From contig JAQBGV010000069.1 in NCBI GenBank assembly GCA_032128395.1, forward strand, positions 1 through 7,044: a stretch of 7,044 nucleotides of DNA, written 5' to 3'. This stretch comes from JAQBGV01 sp032128395 (GTDB taxonomy: Bacteria > Planctomycetota > UBA8108 > UBA1146). The position numbers were made by a program, and so were the translations under genes. A model generated the notes under the pieces. It did not search any database and had not been told where the DNA came from. It was given only the letters and a program-made list of their open reading frames with translations. Shown piece by piece: positions 1 to 5,862 of the stretch. Numbering within the stretch: the stretch's first letter is position 1; every line of letters starts with the position of its first letter.

Positions 1-493
1 CGAACCGGTTCTTCTCCGCTTTCTTCCTCGAAACGAATTCGGCGAGGACGCCCTGCAGGCGCTCCTCCGCCTCATCGCTGTGGACCATTTCGTGGAGCTC
101 ACGGACCAGGTCGACGACGAGACGCTCGAGGGCGCGCGAGAGCTCGCGGCCGCGTCCCCGGGGCAAGGTGAGCAGCTGCGGGCAGGACGGGTCCGAGAAC
201 CGGTAGGCGTACACCCGATCGGGTGGGTGTGCGCCGGGGGTTCGGGTCCGCACCAGGTGGGCTTGGAGCGTGGTCATGCGGCCGGTGCCGGTGAGGCCGC
301 AGACGAACAAATTGTAACCGGGTGAGTCGAGCGCGAGGCCGAGTTCGAGGGCGGCCATCGCTTGCGGCTGACCGATGATTTGCTGGAGCGGGGCCACCTC
401 GGAAGTATCCTCGAACGAGAATCGCGCCGGGTCGCAATCCCAGCGCAACCGGGTCGGATCGAGAGGCGCTGCGCTGTGCCGCTTCTCACCCAT
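1..493 (-). CDS. Lon-related AAA family ATP-dependent protease, N-terminal part (runs off window)
   Basis: Reading leftward from an ATG at 493, 164 codons are visible before the window edge, with no stop. The start is one base past the lysS stop, so the two genes are probably co-transcribed and translationally coupled. A purine-rich AGGAGG lies about 15 bases upstream, inside the last lysS codons, which is rather far for a ribosome binding site. The protein has an IIGQPQAMAALELGL segment (residues 39-53), then SPGYNLFVCGLTGTGR (57-72) and later PDRVYAYRFSDP and LPRGRGREL. This order matches the N-terminal region of the Lon-related putative proteases (COG1067, LonB/YcbZ-like), from family knowledge. 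The Walker A loop is degenerate: Gly-Thr-Gly-Arg with Arg72 where a P-loop normally has Lys. I recall this being common in the family. Walker B and the Ser-Lys protease domain would lie outside the window. This CDS has no long open-frame competitor with family similarity on either strand. Confidence 0.82.
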   Translation of the reverse strand, partial: MGEKRHSAAPLDPTRLRWDCDPARFSFEDTSEVAPLQQIIGQPQAMAALELGLALDSPGYNLFVCGLTGTGRMTTLQAHLVRTRTPGAHPPDRVYAYRFSDPSCPQLLTLPRGRGRELSRALERLVVDLVRELHEMVHSDEAEERLQGVLAEFVSRKKAEKNRF

Positions 494-494
494 C

Positions 495-2027
495 CTACTC
501 GACCTGCTCCTCCTCGGCCCCCGCCGCTCCGGGTACTCCATCCTCGGGCTTCAGGAGCGGGAAGAGCACTACATCGCGCAAGTTTTCCACTCCCCCTACC
601 AAGGCGACGAAGCGATCGATCCCCATCCCCCACCCCGAGACCGGCGGCATCCCGTACTCCATGGCCAGAAGGTAGTCCTCGTCCATCGGATGCGCTTCCG
701 CGTCCCCGTCGCGGAGCAGACGAGCCTGCTCCTCCAGTCGTGCACGTTGGTCGAGGGGGTCGACGAGCTCGGAGTACGCGTTGACGATCTCCCACCCCCG
801 GACCACGAGCTGGAAGCGATCGGCGATCGTCTGGTCATCGTCCGATCGCCGCGCGAGCGGCGAGATGTCGATCGGGTGCGAGGTGATGAACATCGGCTGG
901 CGCAGTTGCGGCCGGCAGACCTTCTTGTAGAGCTGGTCGATCAGGCTCCCCCGGCCGAGATTCTCCACCCGTTCGAGCTCGAGACCGCGCGCAGCGATCG
1001 CGGCGCGCAGGGAGTCGGCGTCGGGGTGCTCGGCGAGATCGATCTTCGCGTACTCGAGGATCAGCTCGGGGAACGAATGCCGCGACCACTCGCCACCGAA
1101 GTCGATCTTCTCTCCGCCCACCTCGACCTCGAGTGTGCCGAGGCAGTCCGTAAGCGTTCGCCGGAGCAAGCGCTCCGTGAAGTCCATGTTGTCGGAGTGA
1201 TTCCAGTACGCCGCGTAGTACTCGAGCATCGTGAATTCCTGCAGGTGCGAGGGATCCATCCCCTCGTTCCGAAACACCCGCGCGAATTCGTACACACGAT
1301 CGTACCCCGCGACGATGCATCGCTTCAGGTAGGTCTCCGGTGCGATGCGGAGATACACCGGCAGGTCGAGGGCGGCGTGATGCGTGGCGAACGGGGTCGC
1401 CATCGCCCCTGACGCCTTCTCCGAGAGCACCGGAGTCTCGACCTCTTCGAACCCCTCGGCGTCGAGGAGTTCGCGGAGCCGACGGATCAGTCTTCCTCGG
1501 AGATGGAATCGCCTTCGCGACTCCGGATCCATGATCAGATCGAGATAACGCCGGCGGTACCGGGTCTCTGGATCGGCGATCGCGTGGTACTTCTCCGGGA
1601 GGGGCCGCAGGCTCTTCCCGAGGAACGTGAAGGAATCACCCTGCAGGGTAAGTTGCCCTTTCTGCGTTCGGAAGAGCTCGCCTTCGACCCCGACGAAGTC
1701 GCCGATGTCGACGAGCTTGAGGAACTGCTTGAAGCGCTCCTTCCCGACGCGGTCCTGCTGCAGGGCGCACTGGAATCGCCCTCTGAGGTCCTGCAGATCG
1801 AAGAAGGTCAGCTTCCCGAACTCCCGTCGGCTGATGATCCGCCCGCAGAGACGGATCACGCCAAGACCCTCCGGGAGAGACGTGCCTTCCCCGAGGGACT
1901 CGACCTCGGCGAGAGTGTGCGTCCGCTCGTAGCGCTCCGGATACGGGGTGATCCCCGCCTCGCGCAGTCGGTCGAGTTTCTCGATCTTGACCGAGCGGAT
2001 TCGCTCCTCGGCCACCGCACCCTCCAT
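495..2027 (-). CDS. lysS: Lysyl-tRNA synthetase, class II
   Basis: This enzyme charges tRNA-Lys with lysine using ATP in the cytoplasm. The frame is open from an ATG at 2108 (537 residues). I prefer the ATG at 2027 (510 residues) because a strong promoter at 2093-2121 would start the message near 2086, downstream of the 2108 ATG, and because similarity to LysRS begins only after it. A GTG at 2039 is another option; none of these starts has a good ribosome binding site. Numbered from the ATG at 2027, an OB-fold anticodon-binding domain (GRIISRREFGKLTFFDLQD) covers about residues 60-140. The class II core follows: motif 1 ending in VETPVL near 190, motif 2 with FRNEG at 242-246, and motif 3 GWGMGIDR at 465-472. 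HPIDISPLAR and NAYSEL are typical LysRS segments. One oddity: the usual ARPF-THHN reads ATPF-THHA here. Length is normal for the family. Divergent from hslVU, and followed at once by the Lon-related gene. Confidence 0.96.
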   Translation of the reverse strand: MEGAVAEERIRSVKIEKLDRLREAGITPYPERYERTHTLAEVESLGEGTSLPEGLGVIRLCGRIISRREFGKLTFFDLQDLRGRFQCALQQDRVGKERFKQFLKLVDIGDFVGVEGELFRTQKGQLTLQGDSFTFLGKSLRPLPEKYHAIADPETRYRRRYLDLIMDPESRRRFHLRGRLIRRLRELLDAEGFEEVETPVLSEKASGAMATPFATHHAALDLPVYLRIAPETYLKRCIVAGYDRVYEFARVFRNEGMDPSHLQEFTMLEYYAAYWNHSDNMDFTERLLRRTLTDCLGTLEVEVGGEKIDFGGEWSRHSFPELILEYAKIDLAEHPDADSLRAAIAARGLELERVENLGRGSLIDQLYKKVCRPQLRQPMFITSHPIDISPLARRSDDDQTIADRFQLVVRGWEIVNAYSELVDPLDQRARLEEQARLLRDGDAEAHPMDEDYLLAMEYGMPPVSGWGMGIDRFVALVGGVENLRDVVLFPLLKPEDGVPGAAGAEEEQVE

Positions 2028-2040
2028 CCGATTGACCACA

Positions 2041-2070
2041 GCTGGATCAGACGCCGTTGGATCAGACGCC
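2041..2070. repeat. 15-base tandem repeat, two copies, in the lysS leader
   Basis: Two adjacent 15-base units (2041-2055 and 2056-2070) differ at a single position. On the minus strand they would read TASDP twice if lysS began at 2108. With the preferred start at 2027 they lie in the 5' untranslated leader. The unit length equals that of the repeats in hslV and at the right end of the window. Confidence 0.85.
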
Positions 2071-2092
2071 GTGTTCGTACGAGAGAGGCGGG

Positions 2093-2121
2093 AGTCTACG
2101 CGTGGCATCCGGAGCTGTCAA
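2093..2121 (-). promoter_or_regulatory. Sigma-70-type promoter for lysS
   Basis: On the minus strand, a perfect -35 box TTGACA (2121-2116) is followed after exactly 17 bases by TAGACT (2098-2093), which matches TATAAT at four of six positions. Transcription would begin at about 2086, leaving a leader of roughly 58 bases before the lysS ATG at 2027. Seen directly in sequence; promoter function is inferred. Confidence 0.62.
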
Positions 2122-2133
2122 AGTCCGGAGCTG
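2108..2133. repeat. Direct repeat TCCGGAGCTG, two copies 16 bases apart, over the lysS -35 box
   Basis: TCCGGAGCTG occurs at 2108-2117 and again at 2124-2133. The first copy shares two bases with the -35 box of the lysS promoter, and the pair flanks most of it. A spacing of 16 is not a full number of helical turns (about 1.5). It could be an operator or simply chance in GC-rich DNA. Confidence 0.3.
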
Positions 2134-2193
2134 ACGGTTCCGGCTCTGCCGACCGCCGGGTACGATCCTCCTCCCACCGCCTCGATCCTCCCG

Positions 2194-2200
2194 AAGGGGA
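2194..2200 (+). promoter_or_regulatory. Ribosome binding site of hslV that decides the start
   Basis: AAGGGGA ends five bases before the ATG at 2206. No comparable purine-rich site precedes the in-frame ATGs at 2242, 2272 or 2302, so this site supports translation of the whole repeat-bearing leader rather than only the conventional short form. Confidence 0.7.
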
Positions 2201-2205
2201 AACGA

Positions 2206-2829
2206 ATGTCCGACCCGACGAGCTCAGCACACCTCTTTCAGATGCACGGGCTCCAGATACACGGGCTCCAGATGCACGGACCCCAGTTGCACGGGCCCCA
2301 GATGCGCGGGACGACGATCCTCTCGGTCCGTCGCAACGGTCGGGTCGCGGTCGGAGGGGACGGCCAAGTCACCCTCGGGGACTGCGTCGTGAAGCAGGAC
2401 GCCTCGAAGATCCGCCGGATCGGCGCGGGAAAAGTGCTCGCCGGTTTCGCGGGCGCCGTCGGCGACTCCCTCGCCCTCATCGAGCGATTCGAGGAGAAGC
2501 TCCTCGCCCACGGCGGCAACCTGGTACGCGCCGCGGTCGAGCTCTCCCGGGACTGGCGGACCGATCGAGTCCTGCGCCGCCTCGAATCGATGCTGATCGC
2601 GGTCGACGAGGAGCACTCCTTCCTCCTCTCCGGTAGCGGCGAGGTGATCCAGCCGACCGACGGGGTGCTCGGCATCGGCTCCGGTGGAAACTACGCCCGC
2701 GCCGCTGCGCTGGCCCTCCTGGGACAGACCGAGCTCCCGGCCGACGAAATCGTGCGACGATCGCTCGAGATCGCGGCGGATATCTGCATCTATTCCAATC
2801 ACGAGATCCGCATCGAGGTGCTCGGGTGA
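2206..2829 (+). CDS. hslV: HslV (ClpQ) peptidase subunit of the HslVU protease, with an extended repeat leader
   Basis: HslV forms the double-hexamer, proteasome-like threonine peptidase chamber of HslVU in the cytoplasm. The predicted precursor has 207 residues. The catalytic Thr1 of the mature enzyme is Thr36, in the junction MRG-TTILSVRRNG. After it come Asp17 and Lys33 in mature numbering (GGDGQVTLG; SKIRR), GFAGAVGDSLAL, ELSRDWRTDR, GIGSGGNYARAAA and DICIYSNH, all classic HslV segments. The mature part is 172 residues, a normal size. The leader is not normal: 35 residues, mostly five pentapeptide repeats, where relatives have only a few residues before Thr1. The start at 2206 follows a good ribosome binding site. 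An in-frame ATG at 2302 would give a conventional MRG-TT protein. The last four bases overlap hslU, so the two subunits are made together. Divergent from lysS; I see no convincing forward promoter, only a TACGAT at 2161 without a good -35 box. Confidence 0.96.
   Translation: MSDPTSSAHLFQMHGLQIHGLQMHGPQLHGPQMRGTTILSVRRNGRVAVGGDGQVTLGDCVVKQDASKIRRIGAGKVLAGFAGAVGDSLALIERFEEKLLAHGGNLVRAAVELSRDWRTDRVLRRLESMLIAVDEEHSFLLSGSGEVIQPTDGVLGIGSGGNYARAAALALLGQTELPADEIVRRSLEIAADICIYSNHEIRIEVLG
2239..2313 (+). repeat. Five 15-base tandem repeats in the hslV leader
   Basis: Units start at 2239, 2254, 2269, 2284 and 2299. They share the pattern CAG-ATG-CAC-GGG-CTC with changes in each copy, and encode QMHGL, QIHGL, QMHGP, QLHGP and QMRGT. 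The final T is the catalytic Thr1 of mature HslV, so the last unit runs into the processing junction. Three of the units contain an in-frame ATG (2242, 2272, 2302). Confidence 0.95.
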
Positions 2830-4214
2830 ACGCGGCAGACCGTCAGCACTCGCCGCAGATCTCAGGGCGCGCCAGCTCTGAGAGCCTGACGCCTCGGACC
2901 ATCGTCGAGGCGCTCAACCGGCACATCGTCGGTCAGGATGCCGCGAAGAGGGCGGTGGCGATCGCCATCCGCAACCGCTGGCGCCGCCAGCAGCTTCCGG
3001 GGACGATCCGCGACGAGGTCCTCCCGAAGAACATCATCCTGATCGGCACCACCGGAATCGGGAAGACCGAGATCGCCCGCCGAGTCGCACAATTGATCGA
3101 GGCCCCCTTCGTCAAAGTCGAAGCGAGCAAGTACACCGAGGTCGGCTACCACGGCCGCGACGTGGAATCGATGGTTCGCGATCTCGTCGAGGTCGCCGCC
3201 AACCAGGTGCGCGCTCGGGAGCTGGGGCGCGTCTCACGGAAGGCGGAGGAGACCTCGGAAGAACGGCTGCTCGACCTACTCGTCCCCCCCTCCGACGGGA
3301 TGGAAGAGGACGAGGTCGCCCGCCGCTCGCGCACTCGGGAGGCGTTCCGTCACAAGCTCCGCACGGGCGAGCTGGATGAGCGGACGGTCGAGCTGCGCAT
3401 CCCCGATCGAGCCACGCCGGGGTTCGACCTCTTCTCTCCGGCCGGGATGGAGAACCTGAGCCTCGACCTTCCGGGATTCTTCAAGAAGCTCGGGCGAGAC
3501 AGTTCGAAGCCACGGCGGTTGGCGGTCCCCGAAGCGCTCATCGCTCTCCGCCAAGAGGAGGCGGAGAAGCTCCTCGACGATGACAAAGTGCAACAAGAAG
3601 CGGTCCGGGTTGCCCAGGAGAACGGGATCATCTTCATCGACGAGATCGACAAGATCGTCTCGACCTCGGGAGCGCGCGAGCCGGGGGTGAGCCGCGAAGG
3701 GGTGCAGCGCGATCTTCTCCCCGTGGTCGAAGGATCCGCAGTACCCACCCGCTACGGGGTGGTCCGGACCGATCACATCCTCTTCATCGCCGCCGGTGCG
3801 TTCCAGGGGTGCCGCCCCAGTGACCTGATTCCTGAGCTCCAAGGGCGCTTCCCGATCCGCGTCGAGCTCACCACCCTCGAACGCGACGACTTCCTCAGAA
3901 TCCTGATCGAACCGGAGAACGCCCTCCCCCGTCAGTACGGCGCTCTGCTGGGCGTGGACGGTGTCGCGGTCGAATTCACCGACGAGGGGCTCGCCCGGAT
4001 CGCGGACCTCGCCTTCGAGTTGAACCGCAGCCACGAGAACATCGGGGCGAGACGCCTCGCGACGATCTTCGAGAAGCTCCTCGAGGAGCCACTCTTTCGA
4101 GCGCCCGATGCCCTCGAAGCAGGAGGGAATCGGCTCCGGATCGACGCGGCCGCGGTCGAAGGCGCGCTGAGGGAGGCGATCGAGGAGCGGGATGATCGCT
4201 CCTTCATCTTGTAG
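2826..4214 (+). CDS. hslU: HslU (ClpY) ATPase subunit of the HslVU protease
   Basis: HslU is the AAA+ hexamer that unfolds substrates, threads them into HslV and activates it. The GTG start at 2826 overlaps the hslV stop (GTGA), with GAGGTG five bases before it (2815-2820). The protein has 462 residues, slightly longer than E. coli HslU, mainly through an N-terminal tail of about 20 residues. Visible motifs: HIVGQDAAKRAVAIAIRNRW (33-52), Walker A GTTGIGKT (74-81), pore loop GYHG (107-110), a charged I-domain roughly 125-255, Walker B GIIFIDEIDK (267-276), GVQRDLLPVVEGS (292-304), PSDLIPELQGRFPIRVEL (331-348) and the sensor-2 segment ENIGARRLATIFEKLLEE (404-421). The C-terminus DDRSFIL matches the tail that docks into HslV and switches it on. 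Odd points: the pore loop is usually GYVG, and ASGAF is AAGAF here. The gene order and overlap support a functional pair. Confidence 0.97.
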   Translation: MNAADRQHSPQISGRASSESLTPRTIVEALNRHIVGQDAAKRAVAIAIRNRWRRQQLPGTIRDEVLPKNIILIGTTGIGKTEIARRVAQLIEAPFVKVEASKYTEVGYHGRDVESMVRDLVEVAANQVRARELGRVSRKAEETSEERLLDLLVPPSDGMEEDEVARRSRTREAFRHKLRTGELDERTVELRIPDRATPGFDLFSPAGMENLSLDLPGFFKKLGRDSSKPRRLAVPEALIALRQEEAEKLLDDDKVQQEAVRVAQENGIIFIDEIDKIVSTSGAREPGVSREGVQRDLLPVVEGSAVPTRYGVVRTDHILFIAAGAFQGCRPSDLIPELQGRFPIRVELTTLERDDFLRILIEPENALPRQYGALLGVDGVAVEFTDEGLARIADLAFELNRSHENIGARRLATIFEKLLEEPLFRAPDALEAGGNRLRIDAAAVEGALREAIEERDDRSFIL

Positions 4215-4357
4215 ATGGTGAAGAGACGGTCGACCTGCCCCCGCACGACGAGCGGACCTGGGGACGGACCTCGGGCCGGGCCAGGAGCGAGCACATCTCC
4301 CCATGACCGACTCGTGACAGCCCCCTGGTCGAATTCGTGGGCAAGGGGGGGGCCACG

Positions 4358-4386
4358 TTGACTTTCCGGAGTGGCCGGATTAGCTT
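4358..4386 (+). promoter_or_regulatory. Possible promoter for the small lipoprotein gene
   Basis: TTGACT (4358-4363) matches the -35 consensus at five of six positions. After 17 bases comes TAGCTT (4381-4386), a weak -10 match (three of six). It would give a leader of about 210 bases. It is the best candidate seen in this gap but unproven. Confidence 0.3.
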
Positions 4387-4460
4387 CCGCCGCCTCGGGA
4401 ACCGCGCTGGGTCCCCGGGTGACTGTCGAGGCCCGATTGCAGCCTTGTCAGACTCCTGGG

Positions 4461-4484
4461 AGCGGAACCCGCTAGTTTGCGTTT
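4461..4484 (+). terminator. Small hairpin with T-rich tail, possible terminator
   Basis: AGCGG (4461-4465) and CCGCT (4469-4473) form a five-base-pair stem with a three-base loop, followed by AGTTTGCGTTTT. The stem is short and the T tract is broken, so this is a weak call. It lies about 250 bases after hslU. Confidence 0.2.
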
Positions 4485-4554
4485 TCCCGGAGTGCCTCAG
4501 ATCCGGTGTGCTGATGATCATGCGTGCTTTGAGATGTGACTGAAGTTGCTGAGT

Positions 4555-4578
4555 ACTTCCGTCCGGAATCACTTCCGT
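4555..4578. repeat. Direct repeat ACTTCCGT, two copies 16 bases apart
   Basis: ACTTCCGT occurs at 4555-4562 and 4571-4578, just before the lipoprotein ribosome binding site. The period of 16 is the same as that of the pair near the lysS promoter, but the sequences differ. It may be a regulatory site in the leader, or chance. Confidence 0.3.
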
Positions 4579-4592
4579 GCTGAATAGAGGAG

Positions 4593-4599
4593 CAGGAGG
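4593..4599 (+). promoter_or_regulatory. Strong ribosome binding site of the lipoprotein gene
   Basis: CAGGAGG ends five bases before the ATG at 4605, and a further AGAGGAG lies just upstream. This is the best Shine-Dalgarno match in the window and is a main reason to accept the short ORF as a real gene. Confidence 0.75.
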
Positions 4600-4604
4600 C
4601 TCGA

Positions 4605-4820
4605 ATGCGCAAACTCCCCCGCAGCCTGTGCATCGCACTCTGCGTTGGTGTCCTGGTCGGCGGAGCGATCGGTTGCTCTGCCAGCGAGAAGAGCACCTCG
4701 TCTGCCCCGGGCTACTGGAAACGCGTGTTCCACAAGTGGGGGGATGACTTCCACGAGTTCCGAGTCGACTTCGACCGGGTCTTCTGGGACCTCGAAGAGC
4801 GCCCGATCGAGGACTATTAG
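4605..4820 (+). CDS. Small predicted lipoprotein, function unknown
   Basis: A 71-residue protein that I cannot assign to a named family. The N-terminus has basic residues (MRKLPR), a hydrophobic stretch (about residues 8-22) and a lipobox AIGC with the lipidated cysteine at 24, so it is probably a signal-peptidase II substrate anchored in a membrane. The mature part is only 48 residues: a Ser/Thr-rich linker (25-35), then a highly charged, aromatic-rich segment starting YWKRVFHKW (37-45) and continuing with alternating Phe, Asp and Arg to residue 65, probably an amphipathic helix. It ends in PIEDY. Ser follows the cysteine, which in the E. coli rule would favour the outer membrane, if that rule holds here. 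Support for reality: an excellent ribosome binding site, a full lipobox, and a hairpin right after the stop. It stands alone, convergent with miaA. Abundant small lipoproteins of this sort often have structural roles, but that is only analogy. Confidence 0.78.
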   Translation: MRKLPRSLCIALCVGVLVGGAIGCSASEKSTSSAPGYWKRVFHKWGDDFHEFRVDFDRVFWDLEERPIEDY

Positions 4821-4840
4821 GGGGCTTTCGCAATGCCCCC
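4820..4840. terminator. Hairpin between the lipoprotein gene and miaA, possible two-way terminator
   Basis: GGGGGC (4820-4825) and GCCCCC (4835-4840) form a six-base-pair GC stem around a nine-base loop, starting at the last base of the lipoprotein stop codon. There is no clear T run on the plus strand (TCGTCG follows), so it is not a textbook intrinsic terminator. On the minus strand it would sit 43 bases after the miaA stop. A second GC palindrome, CGCCGCGGCG, follows at 4845-4854. Position between two convergent genes supports a termination or RNA-end role. Confidence 0.45.
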
Positions 4841-4882
4841 TCGTCGCCGCGGCGGAGCCGCGTCGACTCACTGTTCGCAACC

Positions 4883-5833
4883 CTAGATCTTGGACCATCT
4901 CCCCTTCCGCTCCTCGTCCGGCGCGAAGGGCTCTGATCCCCGAGTGATTCGTTCGACTCTCTCGAGCAGTTCGTCCCGCTCCTCGATCCGCCACCACTCG
5001 ACCGGCATCTTGCGCACCCAGGTGATCTGGCGGCGCGCGAACGCGTGCGTCCGGTGGCAGATCGTCGGGATCTCTTCCCTCGGGTCTCGCTTCCCGGCGA
5101 GGGCGGCTCGAATGCACTCGTAGCCGATCGACTGCGCCGCCCGCTCGCTCCACGGCGGGTCGTGAGCTTCGACGAGTGCCTCGACTTCCTCGACCCACCC
5201 CGTCGCGAACATCCGCTCGACACGAGCGTCGATGCGCGCGTGCAGCTCTTCCCGAGGACGAGCGACGCCGATCAGCGCTGTTCTCGTCCGATCGAGGAAC
5301 GGGGTGCGGCGCGCGTGCCAGACCGAGATCGGCTCGCCGCTCGTCTCGAACACCTCGAGGGCCCGCACGATGCGGCGGAGGTCGGTACGGTGGATCTTCG
5401 CAGCAGCGACGGGGTCTACCTCGCGCAGGCGCCCGTGGAGCGTTGCGGTCCCCGACCGTTCCGCTTCCTGGTCCAGTCGTTGGCGCACCACCGGATCGGG
5501 CCCCGGGCCCTCGAAAAGCCCCTCGAGCAGAGCATTCAAGTAGAAGGCCGTGCCCCCTGCGATGATCCTCGGCCCCTCGATCCGGGCAGAGACCAATCTC
5601 CACTCCTCGAGGTAGTCCGCGACCGAGAAGGATTCCCACGGCTCGCGGAGGTCGATCAACTCGAAGTGGAGTTCATCCCGCAGCGCATCCCCCGGTTTCG
5701 CGGTGCCGATGTCCATGCGCCGGTAGACCTTCATCGAGTCGAGTGTGAGGATCGGCCACCCGAACCGTCGCGCCATCGATACCGCGAGCTCGGTCTTTCC
5801 GCCGGAGGTCGGGCCGACCACGACCCAGACCAT
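4883..5833 (-). CDS. miaA: tRNA dimethylallyltransferase
   Basis: MiaA transfers a dimethylallyl group from DMAPP to N6 of A37 in tRNAs that read codons starting with U, which supports accurate decoding. With the ATG at 5833 the protein has 316 residues, the normal size. Motifs: P-loop GPTSGGKT (7-14), DSMKVYRRMDIGTAKP (32-47), ELIDLREPWESFSVADY (58-74), AGGTAFYLNALLEGLFEGP (92-110), DLRRIVRALEVFETSGEPIS (151-170), AAQSIGYE (232-239) and RRQITWVRKM (267-276). The commonest form of the second motif has DSMQVYRG; the K and R here are within known family variation as far as I recall. A GTG at 5845, with GGATGAG five bases upstream, is an equally possible start and would add four residues. The gene begins 17-29 bases after the lpxH stop in the same direction, so it is probably in that operon and is its last gene. 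Confidence 0.96.
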   Translation of the reverse strand: MVWVVVGPTSGGKTELAVSMARRFGWPILTLDSMKVYRRMDIGTAKPGDALRDELHFELIDLREPWESFSVADYLEEWRLVSARIEGPRIIAGGTAFYLNALLEGLFEGPGPDPVVRQRLDQEAERSGTATLHGRLREVDPVAAAKIHRTDLRRIVRALEVFETSGEPISVWHARRTPFLDRTRTALIGVARPREELHARIDARVERMFATGWVEEVEALVEAHDPPWSERAAQSIGYECIRAALAGKRDPREEIPTICHRTHAFARRQITWVRKMPVEWWRIEERDELLERVERITRGSEPFAPDEERKGRWSKI

Positions 5834-5862
5834 GGGACCGCTCACGTTCTCATCCGGAGCGC

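Larger units (their letters stand above)
4215..4604. other. Intergenic stretch of 390 bases between hslU and the lipoprotein gene
   Basis: No convincing gene is seen. It contains a run of eight G at 4345-4352, which could pair with CCCCC at 4321-4325, a possible promoter (4358-4386), a small hairpin followed by a T-rich stretch (4461-4484), an eight-base palindrome ATGATCAT (4514-4521) and an ACTTCCGT direct repeat (4555-4578). A 68-codon GTG-started frame at 4337-4543 shows no family features. The upstream part may be the hslU 3' untranslated region, and the rest the control region or leader of the lipoprotein gene. Confidence 0.6.

Noticed and set aside
375..1412. A 345-codon plus-strand ORF opposite lysS
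   Set aside because: It is antisense to a clear LysRS. Long antisense frames are expected in GC-rich coding DNA, and it shows no domain motif.
2131..2166. CTGACG and TACGAT as an hslV promoter
   Set aside because: The spacing between them is 24 bases, too long, and the 17-base position holds no -35-like sequence.
2830..2900. Later start for hslU
   Set aside because: The GTG at 2826 has a ribosome binding site and the GTGA overlap with hslV; a later start would lose the coupling and gain nothing.
3276..4304. A 342-codon minus-strand ORF opposite hslU
   Set aside because: It is antisense to well-conserved HslU motifs and has no recognisable features; a GC-rich shadow.
4326..4340. GGTCGAATTC resembling a tRNA T-arm
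   Set aside because: No acceptor, D-arm or anticodon stem can be fitted upstream or downstream on either strand.
4337..4543. 68-codon GTG-started ORF between hslU and the lipoprotein gene
   Set aside because: No good ribosome binding site, no motif, and it covers the candidate promoter and hairpin.
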